Shown here: piece by piece, positions 11,303-22,108 of the stretch
Layout of the letters: every line of letters begins with the position of its first letter
Numbering within the stretch: the stretch's first letter is position 1
NCBI GenBank assembly: GCA_030770535.1
Contig: JASVEC010000013.1
Coordinates: 310,001-374,000 of the forward strand
Direction: 5' to 3'
From: Batkoa obscura
Taxonomy: Eukaryota; Entomophthoromycota; Entomophthoromycetes; Entomophthorales; Batkoaceae
DNA length: 64,000 nt
Position numbers and translations under genes: made by a program
The notes under the pieces: generated by a model
Databases searched by the model: none
What the model saw: only the letters and a program-made list of their open reading frames with translations
Told to the model about the DNA's origin: nothing

Positions 11303-14300
11303 ATGGATATTAACCAAGATACACTCAATTATTTAGCCAATGTATTAGAGCAAACCTTTAGTCAATTGACAAGAAAGCAAGGTTAGAGTTAATTGCATTC
11401 ATAATATAAATTATTAATCTCATTATTTTAGCTGAGACTGAACTCAAACAAAGGGAGTCACAACCAAGATTTTTGATGTGTTTGTTTAAAATAATCGAAA
11501 TTGATGGGTTTTCTCCTCAAGTTAAGTTTGCTGCAGCAATTTATATAAAGAATTTGACTCGCAGAGAATGGCATATTGTAACATATTAGTTTTTGTTGTT
11601 TATTTTAACTAACAACTTAATAGTCTGGCGAAGAAGATAACATTATTAGCCAACAGGATCGAGAATATGCTAAAAGCAGAATTGTTGATCTTATTATGAG
11701 TTCACCCCCAAACTTTCAAATTCAACTTTCTGAAACACTAAATTCCATTTTAAGTTCAGAAAACGTAGATTATTGGAAATTGGTTATAGATGTAATTTGT
11801 TTATTATATTATCAAAGTAAAATATAACCAAGTTCTAGGCGTTATCTAAAAAATTCGATAGTGAAAATTACTCCCCTAATGTTACTGTTTTAAGGGTTAT
11901 AGATCTTTTTATGCAACGGTAATTTATTATTTGCAAATAATTGCATTTTCTAACTTCTTTAAAAGATTTAGAAACGAAAGGGAATGTCTAGAATTCGGGG
12001 AACATCTTCAAATCATTTTTGATATGATAACTCAGCCTCTTTATGTTTTATTTGTTGTAAGTTGTTTCAATATTTTGGTTTTATTTAAATTTATTTTTAG
12101 ACTTCATTAAGTAACATTGAGAAGCTACCATCCAATTCAACAATTTTAAAGTCTATCTTTGATTCAATTTTATTGATGATCAAGATCTACATATCTGCTT
12201 GTACTCATGATATCCCTCAAAGCTTTGATGATCATAAAGAGGAGTTTTTTAAAGGATTCCATAACCTTTTAAACTATAACAATCCTTGCCTTGAATCTGA
12301 TGTAACATTTCTATGATTGTTCGATCCAAAGTTAATATTATATAGGATCCAGATGAGTCAGGAGTTTTAGAAGAAATCAAGACATGTATTTGTGAAATTT
12401 GTAGAATATATTATTACAAATATACTGCCGATTTTGTGCATTCTGAAGACTTTTTAAAAAGTATATGGACTACTTTGGTAAATATAGGGCCTGAACAGAA
12501 ATACGATATGGTAACCTAAATCCCCTTATTTAATTTTACAAATCTAATGTAAAATATAGTTGGTTTCTGAAGCCATGAATTTTATTACTACTGTAGTTAA
12601 ACGTACCGGAGGTGATGTAATATTTCAAAATGATGAAGTTCTTCAAACTGTGTGTGAAAAGATTATTGTCCCAAATTGTCGTTTAAGAGGTGATATAATC
12701 ATTTAATCCTAATTATTTCTGTTAACCTTTTACAGATTCTGATATCGAAGCACTTGAGGATGAACCTATTGGTTATGTTAGACGTGAAATAGATGGTTCC
12801 AGTATAGATTCTCGTAGACATGCTTCTATGGAAATGATTCGCGCGTTTGTATATCAATATGAAGAAAGAATGGCAAGAGTTTTTATGGATTATAGCAACA
12901 AATTTATTGAAGTGAGTTTCTTAATATTCTATTTTGTAATAAATTAAGTCATGCTCTAGAAATATAATTTGGATCCCCCAAATAACTGGAGAGATAAAGA
13001 TACTGCCAACTTTTTATTTAATGCAATTGCTATAAAAACATTTACAACTCAGGTACTTTTTAATTATGCAATAGTTTAATTCTAATTTTTTTAGTTAGGC
13101 GCTACTAAAGTAGTTCCCACTATTGACTTTGTTAAACATTATCAATCAAGTGTTTTGCCCGACTTGGATCCAGGATCCCCTTCACATAAAGTTTTGAAAG
13201 TAGGAGCTATTAAATTTATATGTAACTTTAGATATCACTTAGGCGCCCAGGACCTGTTAAATATCCTTCCTATTTTAATTACCCATCTTGCTTCACCGCA
13301 TTATATAGTATACACCTTTGCAGCTATCTGTATTGAACGTATTTTGTTCTTAAAACTTGATGGGAAACTAGTTTTCACTGAACAAGTGCTTAAATCCCAC
13401 CTTGAGACATTATTGGGAAATCTATTTGATATTGCTGAAAGGCCATCAACTCCTGAGAAGGTTGCAGAAAATGAGTTTATAATGCGCGCTGTAATGCGTA
13501 TTATTTTTATTGGGAAGGAAACTATTACACACCACAAAGCACTTATTTCAAAGAAATTGGGCAATATCTTGGCTATTATTTCCAAAAACCCATCAAACCC
13601 AAAATTCAATCATTATCTATTTGAATGCATAGGCGGCGTTGTTAAGTAAAAAGCCTTTTTTATTTTTTGCTTTTTACTAAAAATCATTAGAACTACTCAC
13701 CCCACAGTAGAAGAGTTTGAAGCAAGCTTCTGGCCATCGTTTCAATATATTCTTGCAGAAAACATCGCAGGTACTTAATTATATTGCCTTTATTTAACCT
13801 TTACTTATTTATCTATTTAGAATTTTTCCCATATACAATTCAAATCATGTCACAAATCTTGTCCTTCCATGATAAAACTATGCCTCTTCCTAAATTTTTC
13901 CAAGACTTTTGGCCTCCAGTTGTTCAACCACCTTACTGGGAAAGCAAAGGTAATTGAACAAATGTAATATAGGTTATAAATTAATTTTTTAGGTAATGTA
14001 CCAGCCCTTGTTAAACTTTTGAAGGAGTATCTTATATGTGCCCCTTCCTTTGTTTCTGATATGAATAATATTCGTTCCATCCTCGGTGTCTTCAATAGAC
14101 TTTTGAATTCCAAGCCTTATGAAGAATACTCTTTTGATATTCTCGAAGCCGTATTTTTAAATGTTGATTTGTAATTTTTTGTTTAAATTTTGTTTGGTAT
14201 ATATCTTATGATTATTTAGGTCAATTTTGGATCAATTTTTGCAAACAGTTTTCCTCAAGATTTTACAAAGAATCAAAACAAACCCCTCTACTTCCCTTAT

Positions 14301-14999
14301 ACTTTCAGTTACTAAATTCGTCTGCTTCTTATTAACTATCAAAAAACCTGATATGAACCCAGATATTGTTTTATCTTTCTTTGCCAGAGTTGATCCAGGG
14401 TACTTAATATTATAACTTAAACTACTTAATACTAATTTTCTTAGAGCCTTTGCTAAATTACTTAGAGAGTATGTTATTCCAAAATTGAGTCAAGTAAGGT
14501 ATACTGATCGTGTCCTTGTTGTAAATGGATTTACTATTTTATTAACCGAATGTCCAACATTTTTGAGTATTGACCAAACTTATGGCCTTTGGTATGTATT
14601 ATAATTTAAATAGTTATTTTTGCTAATAATTGCCTAGGATTAATCTACTCGAAAATATCACCTTACTTGTTTCAAAGCCCATTAATGAAATTGATACCAC
14701 TCAAGATATTGAAGCATATGATATTAACGAAACTGAATTCCAAAATGCCTTTGTTAAACTTGCTTCTTCTTCCACTAAAAAAGCAAACCCAGCAACTGCA
14801 TATGGACCACCAGAAATTTTCCTTGTCAACTCATTGAAAGAAGCAAATAGCAGAAGTGGGGGAGTGGTAAGTTATTAGTTTGTTAAAAAAAGAAACTTAC
14901 TAAAATTATTAGATATCCCAGCTATTGAATAGATTATCACCTCAGGCTAGCGTTAGTTTGGAAAAACTTTATACAGCCTCTGCAAATGGAGGAAATTGA
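11303..14999 (+). CDS. CSE1: exportin-2, importin-alpha re-exporter (CSE1/CAS)
   Basis: Eighteen exons with 17 short GT-AG introns (about 42-52 nt) join in frame to 969 residues, matching the ~960-971 of yeast Cse1 and human CSE1L. Cse1 binds importin-alpha with Ran-GTP in the nucleus and carries it back to the cytoplasm. The N-terminus shows the importin-beta N-terminal fold with the split-codon join RKQ-AETELKQRE, then VKFAAAIYIKNLTRREW. The middle has the CAS-type DEPIGYVRREIDGSSIDSRR insert. The C-terminal half carries the CAS domain (ILPILITHLASPHYIVYTFA, HDKTMPLPKFFQDFWPPVVQ, FFPYTIQIMSQILSF). Exons: 11303-11381, 11432-11577, 11624-11791, 11839-11918, 11966-12056, 12101-12301, 12346-12510, 12560-12689, 12736-12911, 12960-13052, 13095-13645, 13691-13770, 13821-13949, 13993-14170, 14220-14399, 14445-14591, 14638-14866, 14913-14999. 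Confidence 0.95.
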
Positions 15000-15905
15000 A
15001 CTAAAAAGTTAAGCTGTAAAGAATAGTTTAATAAATTTTTTCGATATAGATAGTATATCAATTCACTTTATCGTTTTAGTTTACTAGTTTAGTTGTCAAA
15101 ATGGATTTGTGATAAATTTAAGCTAGTATTTACCATTTTAAATGTTTTAGTATATAAAGTTTAATTTTGATCTGCTTAATTTTGTCAGCCTAGATTACTT
15201 TTTTTTAAAAACTCAATGTCAGTGATATCGTGTTTTTATTTTTATGAAAGAAAATTAAGATTAACCCTGGGAAAATCGTAGGAAGATTGGTCTTTGGGCC
15301 TTAGGTTAAGGGCCGTTGAAAAAGGTAAGGAGAAACGTTTTGTGATCAAGACTTAGATTGCTTTTTATTTAACGCTTTTTATATGAATCATTAGTTAGCA
15401 TACTAAAGTTATGTAGAGTCTTACTGTTATGAAGTAATCTTGTAAATGAACTCTAAAAAGTAAAATAGCGAATAATTTCAAGCTAAAACAGGAGTTGATT
15501 AGCCTATAACCTATTAAACTATACCATTGCAGCTAATATAAATATATTATAAAAAAATTATAACCATTATTTTAATCAGATAAAACAAATTGGTGGTTAC
15601 AAAATTTGAGGTTCTGATGGCATTTAAAATGACTGGCATAAAAAGAACATTATAATAAGTAAAAGCAGAAACACCAAATTAAACAAATATTTTTATATAC
15701 AATCTAGACTTGTAATGAAAGGTAAAAAGTGAAACAACATTGAATGATATAGCAATCAAAAGACATTTCATAAGAGAGTTATAGACAATTACAGTAAATA
15801 ATGATTATTATGTTACAGTATTATAATAATATAAATGAAATATTAGTTAATATTAAATTAAACTGTTAATTAATTTTATATTTAAAAAACTTTTTTGGGC
15901 AAAGC
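15000..15905. other. intergenic, nothing coding
   Basis: AT-rich DNA downstream of CSE1. A slightly G-richer patch near 15260-15340 has no readable gene. Confidence 0.6.
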
Positions 15906-16011
15906 ATATGGGGATGTATCTTTTGTTTAAGAATTTTACTAACAATCTTTCCGCTCAAATAGCGCTTAAAAAATGGAAAAAGTAATGAAACCAAAAAAAA
16001 CATCCCCATAT
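15906..16011 (+). mobile_element. 105-bp-family MITE, copy 4 (near consensus)
   Basis: Best-preserved forward copy: ATATGGGGATGTATC at the left, ACATCCCCATAT at the right, internal CCGCTCAAATAGCGCTT. Possible TA target-site duplication inside the flanking ATAT. Confidence 0.92.
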
Positions 16012-16198
16012 TAAAGTATTTGAGCTAAAAAATAAAGCACTCTAAATAAACCTCAAGAGGCTCGTTTCTTGAATATAAAAAAACAAATTATCAAACATAA
16101 TGAAAATTTCTAACTTATATCGTATACAATATTTTTATTATTAATTGCGTATGGTAAAAATTAAATATATATATATAATATTTGTAGATTAAATACAA

Positions 16199-16270
16199 AG
16201 CATCTTGGCGCAGAGGAAGCGCGCGGGGCTCATAACCCCGAGGTCGAAGGATCGAAACCTTCAGATGCTA
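16199..16270 (+). tRNA. initiator tRNA-Met (CAT)
   Basis: Same 72-nt sequence as the minus-strand gene at 2972-3043: AGCATCTTGGCGCAG at the 5' end, anticodon CAT in CTCATAA, GATCGAAAC T arm, and AGATGCTA at the 3' end. It is followed at once by TTTTT, a pol III stop. The flanks of the two copies differ. Confidence 0.93.
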
Positions 16271-16382
16271 TTTTTAAATTTCCTTCATTAGATATTATAA
16301 TAGAAATTAAAATACTTTTATTATGATAAACAATAATAATTAAAACAAGACAATTAGTGAACACATTAATGCTATACAAAAC

Positions 16383-17405
16383 TTAAGGCTGTCTAAAGTA
16401 AGGAAATTTATGTACCTTTTTGTTATTATTTGGAAATATGAAAGGTGTTAATCTAGTCAACTGACGACGAGATGGTTCATGTACCAAAAGTACAAATAAT
16501 GGATTGATGATGCCAACAAATGAAATCAATATATGAGTGCAAGTCACTAAATTCGAGTTAATTGGCTCAGGTTTTAACGCTATCTTTAATGAAAGTATTG
16601 AGTTGGGTAATATACATACTATATAGGCAATAACTATAGTTAATAGCTTTATAGTAGTAGAAGTACGAATTTTTCTAATTTGTTTACTAGTATGTTGATC
16701 ACATTTAAAGTCAGAGCTCTGAATTGATTGGACATCGTGTATGGCATCATTATAAGGAATTTGAAGATTTCGTTGCTGGTAAACTGTCGTAGTATCATAG
16801 AAGTTAATTGAGATATCCTTATTATATTTTAAAGTTATATTTAAATAACAAAATACAATAATCAATATATCGAATATAAATCTAGCCATAAAGAAAGAAT
16901 ATAAAAATTTAGCATAATCTAAATTATGTGCTGATGGTTTAGGCAACGGTAAACAAATTAATTTTGAGGCCGACCATGAAAAGGGATCATTATACTTAAA
17001 CGCATATGATGGTGCTGTGACTGAAATTGAAAAAGACAAGAATGAGATTAAGACCCAGAATAAGGTCGGAGGCTTATGTTTAGTACAAATGGTAAAATAT
17101 CTCATCAAACTTAATATAGCGACTAATTCAAACGAAGTTTCCAATGTTATTAGTGTCAAGGTAGAATCCCAACCGCACCACCAAGTTGGAAGCAATTTTA
17201 AATTTTGACCAAACCAAGTTATTAAGGATATCCTTATTACTGAATTTATAAAAAACAAACAATCAAGGATTCCGATTACAAGTATCAATTTCAAATCTAT
17301 GCCCTTTAACTTCAGTTTTATAATAATTATATAAAACATTATGCAGTTAATTATAATACCTATCAAATCTTGTATCAACATAAAAATTTCTCCAGCATCA
17401 ACCAT
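16383..17405 (-). CDS. class A GPCR-like receptor, subfamily A
   Basis: Single-exon receptor of 340 residues, starting at the ATG at 17405 (MVDAGEIFMLIQDLIGIIIN). The open frame runs further upstream but with no family-like sequence. Seven hydrophobic segments are readable. A Cys before helix 3 (WWCGWD) and one in loop 2 (KLICLPLPKP) could form the class A disulfide. The helix 3 end reads LSLMRYFTICTK in place of DRY, helix 6 has IVCILPNSI, and helix 7 has INPLFVLLVHEPSRR, an NPxxY-like site. The third inner loop is long (about 60 residues). Predicted plasma-membrane receptor; ligand and G protein unknown. It is a paralogue of the genes at 20109 (+) and 31720 (-), and divergent to the first of these. 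Confidence 0.85.
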   Translation of the reverse strand: MVDAGEIFMLIQDLIGIIINCIMFYIIIIKLKLKGIDLKLILVIGILDCLFFINSVIRISLITWFGQNLKLLPTWWCGWDSTLTLITLETSFELVAILSLMRYFTICTKHKPPTLFWVLISFLSFSISVTAPSYAFKYNDPFSWSASKLICLPLPKPSAHNLDYAKFLYSFFMARFIFDILIIVFCYLNITLKYNKDISINFYDTTTVYQQRNLQIPYNDAIHDVQSIQSSDFKCDQHTSKQIRKIRTSTTIKLLTIVIAYIVCILPNSILSLKIALKPEPINSNLVTCTHILISFVGIINPLFVLLVHEPSRRQLTRLTPFIFPNNNKKVHKFPYFRQP

Positions 17406-17741
17406 TTTATAATAAATAAGAATCAAGTAAATTAAAATTTTGGATTTAGATTCGTGATATTGTAATTTTATATACTTTTTAGATATTATATGCATTGCTT
17501 TTGAGATCGACTTAAAGACTTCGTTCAACTACTTAATGTAGTAAAATTTCAAACATATTATGATTATGTCTTACTTCTTGAAAGGCTGACGCCTCAAGTT
17601 CAAACGTTTATGCCTAAAATTAATTATTTCATCAGAATATTTGTTTATTGTCTATTATTTATGAATTAGTTTTACAAGTTATTAATCATACATTTAGTAA
17701 GACACATTAAAATTATCTTTTTTAAATTTAAAGTTTTATTG
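17406..17741. other. spacer upstream of receptor
   Basis: AT-rich, no gene; contains the upstream open extension of the receptor frame, which looks non-coding. Confidence 0.5.
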
Positions 17742-17840
17742 TATGAGGATGTCTTTTTTATTTATGAAATTTACTAACATTTTCGCCTCAATAGGGTTCA
17801 AAAATGGAAAAGTGGTAATACTAAAAAAGATGATCTTATG
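17742..17840 (+). mobile_element. 105-bp-family MITE, copy 5 (divergent)
   Basis: TATGAGGATGTC at the left, GATGATCTTATG at the right; interior ATTTACTAACATTTTCGCCTC recognisable. Confidence 0.72.
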
Positions 17841-18486
17841 GTTTTTTCAGGAGTTTTTGTAGTTTCAGGTTTGAAAAGCTAATGAACACATTAGTTACAG
17901 TGGTAATTTTTAGCCAACTGTTGATTTTTCAATTAAGGTTTATTTTGTCTAAAAAAAATTGCAGTAAATATTTTTATCTATTGCAGTTCTATATCCTTAG
18001 GCTCGCCCTCATCCAAAAAAGCTTCAGGAACCTTCGAAATAGCCTTATAACACTATATTGGATTTTCTACACAGTTGATAAAGATTGATACTAGATGTTT
18101 TATGTAAATTAAAGCGTCTAGTTTTTATTAAAAGTTTATCAAATGATTATTTTCAAAAATTTCTTAAATATTTTTTGAGGCAACCCAGCAAGTTTGAAAA
18201 ACCTGTAAGATAAATTTTAATAAGAATATAAAAAGTATTATCTGAGCTCAAAGACTAATGCAAATAATGTCAAAATTTTAAACAATCAATTATTTAGCAA
18301 ATTAATACTAAGTATTGATGTTTTGATTTACGCAAGCATCTATAATTGAGCTCTAGTGATTGTAAAGATGGGATGTTTTAATATGATTTTTTATATATTC
18401 TTGAAAGGAAATATTTTAAAGTAATTAAAAATAAAAATAAACTTTTTAGCTATAAGAGTATTTCTAAAGTAATCTCCCTTTTTTTT
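17841..18486. other. intergenic, nothing coding
   Basis: No supported feature. A 68-codon open stretch at 17882 has no recognisable protein signal. Confidence 0.6.
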
Positions 18487-18589
18487 GGGGATGTGTTTTT
18501 TGTTTAAGAATTTTACTGATAGCTTTTCCACTTAAAGAGCACTTAAAAAATGGAAAAAGTAATGAAATCAAAAAAAACACTCCCATATG
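18487..18589 (+). mobile_element. 105-bp-family MITE, copy 6
   Basis: GGGGATGTGTTTTTTG to AACACTCCCATATG; the interior CCACTTAAAGAGCACTT keeps the core. Confidence 0.85.
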
Positions 18590-18869
18590 AAAATTGGATT
18601 TTTTTGTTTTATTTTTTTCTCCATCTTTATATTTAGTAAAACTCAAATGCTACAGTAAAAAGACATTACCATATTAGTTGTTTTTAAACAAAAGAGCAAC
18701 TATCTTAATGGTATTTTTACTCAATTTATAATTTTTCAAGGAATCAGAACCGGAAAATTGAACCTTGGGTATACTAACTCAAGTAACAAGTTTTATTTAA
18801 TTTATTGCCTTTTCAAAAATGTTCTTATGCATAAATACAAGCCATTTTATTTTATGCAGGGAATTATTA

Positions 18870-19183
18870 GAACAAAATCCGTTTAGTTGAGGGACAGACT
18901 CATTAAATTTAAGCATTTTTTTATTCGATTGAGCACCATGAGATCATTACAAAATTGTTAGCACTTAAATTTCATTTTTCTTATAAATTGCTAATATGAA
19001 ATATTTAAAAAAAGTTAAAAGATGTCCAGTTTTAAAATGAGCACTGTTTTGGAACTTGCTCCAATTATAAGAAAAAATTGAAATTTAAATGCTAACAATT
19101 TTGTAATGATCTCATGGTGCTCAATCGAATAAAAAAATGCTTAAATTTAATGAGTCTGTCCCTCAACTAAACGGATTTTGTTC
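18870..19183. mobile_element. 314-bp foldback MITE with ~117-bp terminal inverted repeats
   Basis: The left arm (18870-18986) starts GAACAAAATCCGTTTAGTTG. The right arm (19065-19183) is its near-perfect reverse complement, ending AACTAAACGGATTTTGTTC. The arms surround about 78 bp of unique loop. TA flanks both sides (18868-18869 and 19184-19185), fitting a TA target-site duplication as made by Tc1/mariner transposases. No coding capacity, so it would be a non-autonomous element. It is unrelated in sequence to the 105-bp family. Confidence 0.9.
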
Positions 19184-19189
19184 TAGTTG

Positions 19190-19641
19190 GTATTCTATTT
19201 TAATCATTGATCATTGAAAAACTACAGCGCTATTTCTAAAGTAAGCTCCTTTTTATGATCAAAAATAATAAGAAGGATGTTGGTTGCGACAGGAGGTGTT
19301 TTTTATGTTTAAAAATGAAATATTTTTCACATGAAAGTTCATGTGTAGCAATTCTACATCCTTACCGTTAACATATTTGCCCAAAAAGGAAAATTATTTT
19401 ATAGATAACATTATAAATTGTGTACAATTATTAGTCAAAACCCAATAGTTTTGGAGATATAATACATAATATTACTAACAGAGAATAAAGTTTATAAAAA
19501 TTTGTGAGATCTCTTTCAAATCAATATATTTTCTGGATCAAACCCTCGGTAATGCTTATTAAGATTGTATATCCGGTAGGTCCTTTTATGAAAAAAATAA
19601 TTAATTTATAAAATATAACGCAACCCCCCTTAAAAATCAAT
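19190..19641. other. intergenic, nothing coding
   Basis: No supported gene, RNA or repeat. Confidence 0.6.
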
Positions 19642-19745
19642 ATATGGAAGTGTTTTTTTGGCTTCATCACTTTTTCCATTTTTTAAGCGCTATTTGAGTG
19701 GAAAGATTGTTAGTAAAATTCTTAAACAAAAGAATATATCCCTAT
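19642..19745 (-). mobile_element. 105-bp-family MITE, copy 7
   Basis: Reverse orientation, ATATGGAAGTG to ATATATCCCTAT, core AAGCGCTATTTGAGTGGAAA intact. Confidence 0.88.
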
Positions 19746-20108
19746 TTATTAAAATTACTTTATTAAAGGTAGTAATACATTTGTTAGTAAACAATGATAA
19801 CATACATACCTTGTTAAATAAGAAAAATGAAAAAAATTTAAAACTTGGGTTATAAGTTTTATAATACTTAGTTCTAGTTAGAAACAAGCTTTAATATATT
19901 TTTATTCCTTTTTATTTAATCTCATTTGCTATTTATAGATCTTCGATTACTATTTTCTTTACCTTAATTTTATTGTACTATTATTGTAGTGAATAAAACA
20001 TGGTTACTAGTTAAAATGATAGTACTAAGATTAGATAAATACCTATATTAAAGACTTTTATTTTTTATTTCCATGATTTTTTTTCAATTTGATAATCTAA
20101 TATAAAAG

Positions 20109-21122
20109 ATGGGATACGCAGGAGAAATAGTTTTGTTAATTCAAGCTTTGATAGGTATAATGATAAATTGCTTAATGTTTTACATAATTATCATCAAACT
20201 GAGGTTAAAAGGCACAGATTTAAAATTAATATTAGTGATTGGGATTCTTGATTGTTTATTTTATATAAATTCAGTTATAAGAATATCACTAATGATGAGC
20301 TTCAATCAAGATACAACTTTATTTCCCAATTGGTGGTGCGCGAATGACACCAGTATAACAATAATAACAATGGAATCTTCCCTAGAACTGGTAGCTATTT
20401 TAGGCTTAATGAGATATTTTACTATTTGTAGAAAGTATGAGATATCCAATTTATTTTGGTATATTATGTCTTCATTATCAATTTTATTATCTTTAGGGAC
20501 AACGCTATTTAATTTATATTATAAAGATCCTTATTTTTGGTCTCCATCTAAGCTCATATGTTTACCTTTCCCTAAACCAACATCGAATAATGGAACTTAT
20601 GTTAAATTCACATACATTTTATTTATGGCCAGATTTCTAGTTAGTTTAGTTATCATTGTATTTTGTTATTTTAATTTAAATTTAGCTTATAATAAATATT
20701 TATCGTTAAAAATCAAAAATGGGGATTCAAAACATGCTTTAACAGAAGGATTGGTAATTTCTGATGGGGCTGATTCACTAACGAAAGGAAACCTTTACTT
20801 TGAAGATAATAACACAGATGCTAAAATAGCAAGAATCAAGTTTTGGACAACATTAAAGCTAACCAGTATGATTTTAGCTTATATAGTATGTATTTTACCA
20901 AATGCAACAGTATCATTATCATTAGCTTTAAATCCGAGAAATATTGATCCAGATATAACAACATTTAGTCATGTACTTAATTCATTTAGTGGCATTATAA
21001 ACGCATTATTTGTTTTATTAATTCATGATCCAACACGTAAGCAAGTGGATAAAGTGTTGTCAAAATTTAGCTTCAAATCAAAGACAAATGGTCTACAATC
21101 CGCTTTTCCATATAGTTCTTGA
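20109..21122 (+). CDS. class A GPCR-like receptor, subfamily A, altered helix 7 motif
   Basis: Single-exon receptor of 337 residues (MGYAGEIVLLIQALIGIMIN). Helices lie at about 6-31, 37-59, 84-106, 115-134, 166-192, 248-273 and 287-305. Cys77 (WWCAND) and Cys150 (KLICLPFPKP) are placed for the class A disulfide. The DRY position reads GLMRYFTICRK, and helix 6 reads YIVCILPNAT. Helix 7 reads INALFVLLIHDPTRK: the proline kept in every other subfamily A and B receptor here (NPLFVL) is alanine. It is very similar along its whole length to the receptor at 31720-32733 on the opposite strand. Ligand unknown; the long third inner loop (about 195-245) is Asp/Ser-rich. Confidence 0.85.
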   Translation: MGYAGEIVLLIQALIGIMINCLMFYIIIIKLRLKGTDLKLILVIGILDCLFYINSVIRISLMMSFNQDTTLFPNWWCANDTSITIITMESSLELVAILGLMRYFTICRKYEISNLFWYIMSSLSILLSLGTTLFNLYYKDPYFWSPSKLICLPFPKPTSNNGTYVKFTYILFMARFLVSLVIIVFCYFNLNLAYNKYLSLKIKNGDSKHALTEGLVISDGADSLTKGNLYFEDNNTDAKIARIKFWTTLKLTSMILAYIVCILPNATVSLSLALNPRNIDPDITTFSHVLNSFSGIINALFVLLIHDPTRKQVDKVLSKFSFKSKTNGLQSAFPYSS

Positions 21123-22002
21123 TTTTTTTAATAAATTATGTCTAATTTCATCTTACAGTTTTATTGATTTTTTCTTTATGAACTTCTTTTTTGAAGGGCA
21201 ATGAATTGGGGTTAAAACCTTTCCATATCAACTTTTAATTTTTATACCAGGCTATTAGTCATGATTTTTCGCATCCTTAAATAAAATTTATTGATGTAGG
21301 ATAAAGAAAACTAAATAAAGTAATAAATTAAGAAATATATAATAGAATAAGAAACTTCACTTTAGTATTATTTTAACAAGATAGCTTAAAAGATAACATC
21401 AGCCATTTTAAAAATTGTAAATTTAGATGCAATGAAGTGAAGAGGCATTAGTATTCTAGTAGCTTCAATAGATGGATTGTATCTAAAACTAATTTTATTT
21501 TCGAAATTTTAAATTTAAATATACAATAATGTTCCTTGGATATCTGAACCTTACCCTTTCTGAACTTAGGTACTCAATTTCTAAGCTCGCTCACAATAAA
21601 ACCGACACTATACCATCCCTGATTCTTTCCTTTATAGCTGGCTTCAACCGACTCATGATGACTTCTTTCACAAACTTCTATAAACTTCACCCACTCTCTG
21701 ATTTCTTACCACCATAGTGTTTCTTTCCTGATCATTTTATTTTGACTAACAAAAGACAAAGTCCTGAGGCTTTTGAATTAAAACTATATATATAAAAATG
21801 AGCTTAAATAGAATAAGAAACGAATATTTATTAAGTCGATAATTACTGTTGTGGTGTTCTAAAAGCTTTTGGTATAAAACTACTAGTATTCTTCAAAGAT
21901 ACGATGATGGCTCTTGTATAAGAAATAGAAGAGCTAAGAAATTTTTTTAGGAAATTCGTCAGCAATGTACGCAGACATTTTTATATAAATACTACAAAGC
22001 TG
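21123..22002. other. intergenic, nothing coding
   Basis: No supported gene. A 62-codon open stretch at 21529 has no recognisable features. Confidence 0.6.
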
Positions 22003-22108
22003 ATATGGGGATGTATTTTTTTGTTTAAGAATTTTACTAGCAGTTTTTCCACTTAAATAGCGTTTAAAAAATGGAAAAGTAATGAAACCAAAAAAAACAC
22101 CCCCATAT
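22003..22108 (+). mobile_element. 105-bp-family MITE, copy 8
   Basis: ATATGGGGATGTATTTTTTT to AACACCCCCATAT, core CCACTTAAATAGCGTTT. Both terminal repeats intact. Confidence 0.92.

Noticed and set aside
17406-17528. 41-residue N-terminal extension of the receptor at 16383
   Set aside because: It opens with TTG, and the paralogues start at the position of the ATG at 17405.
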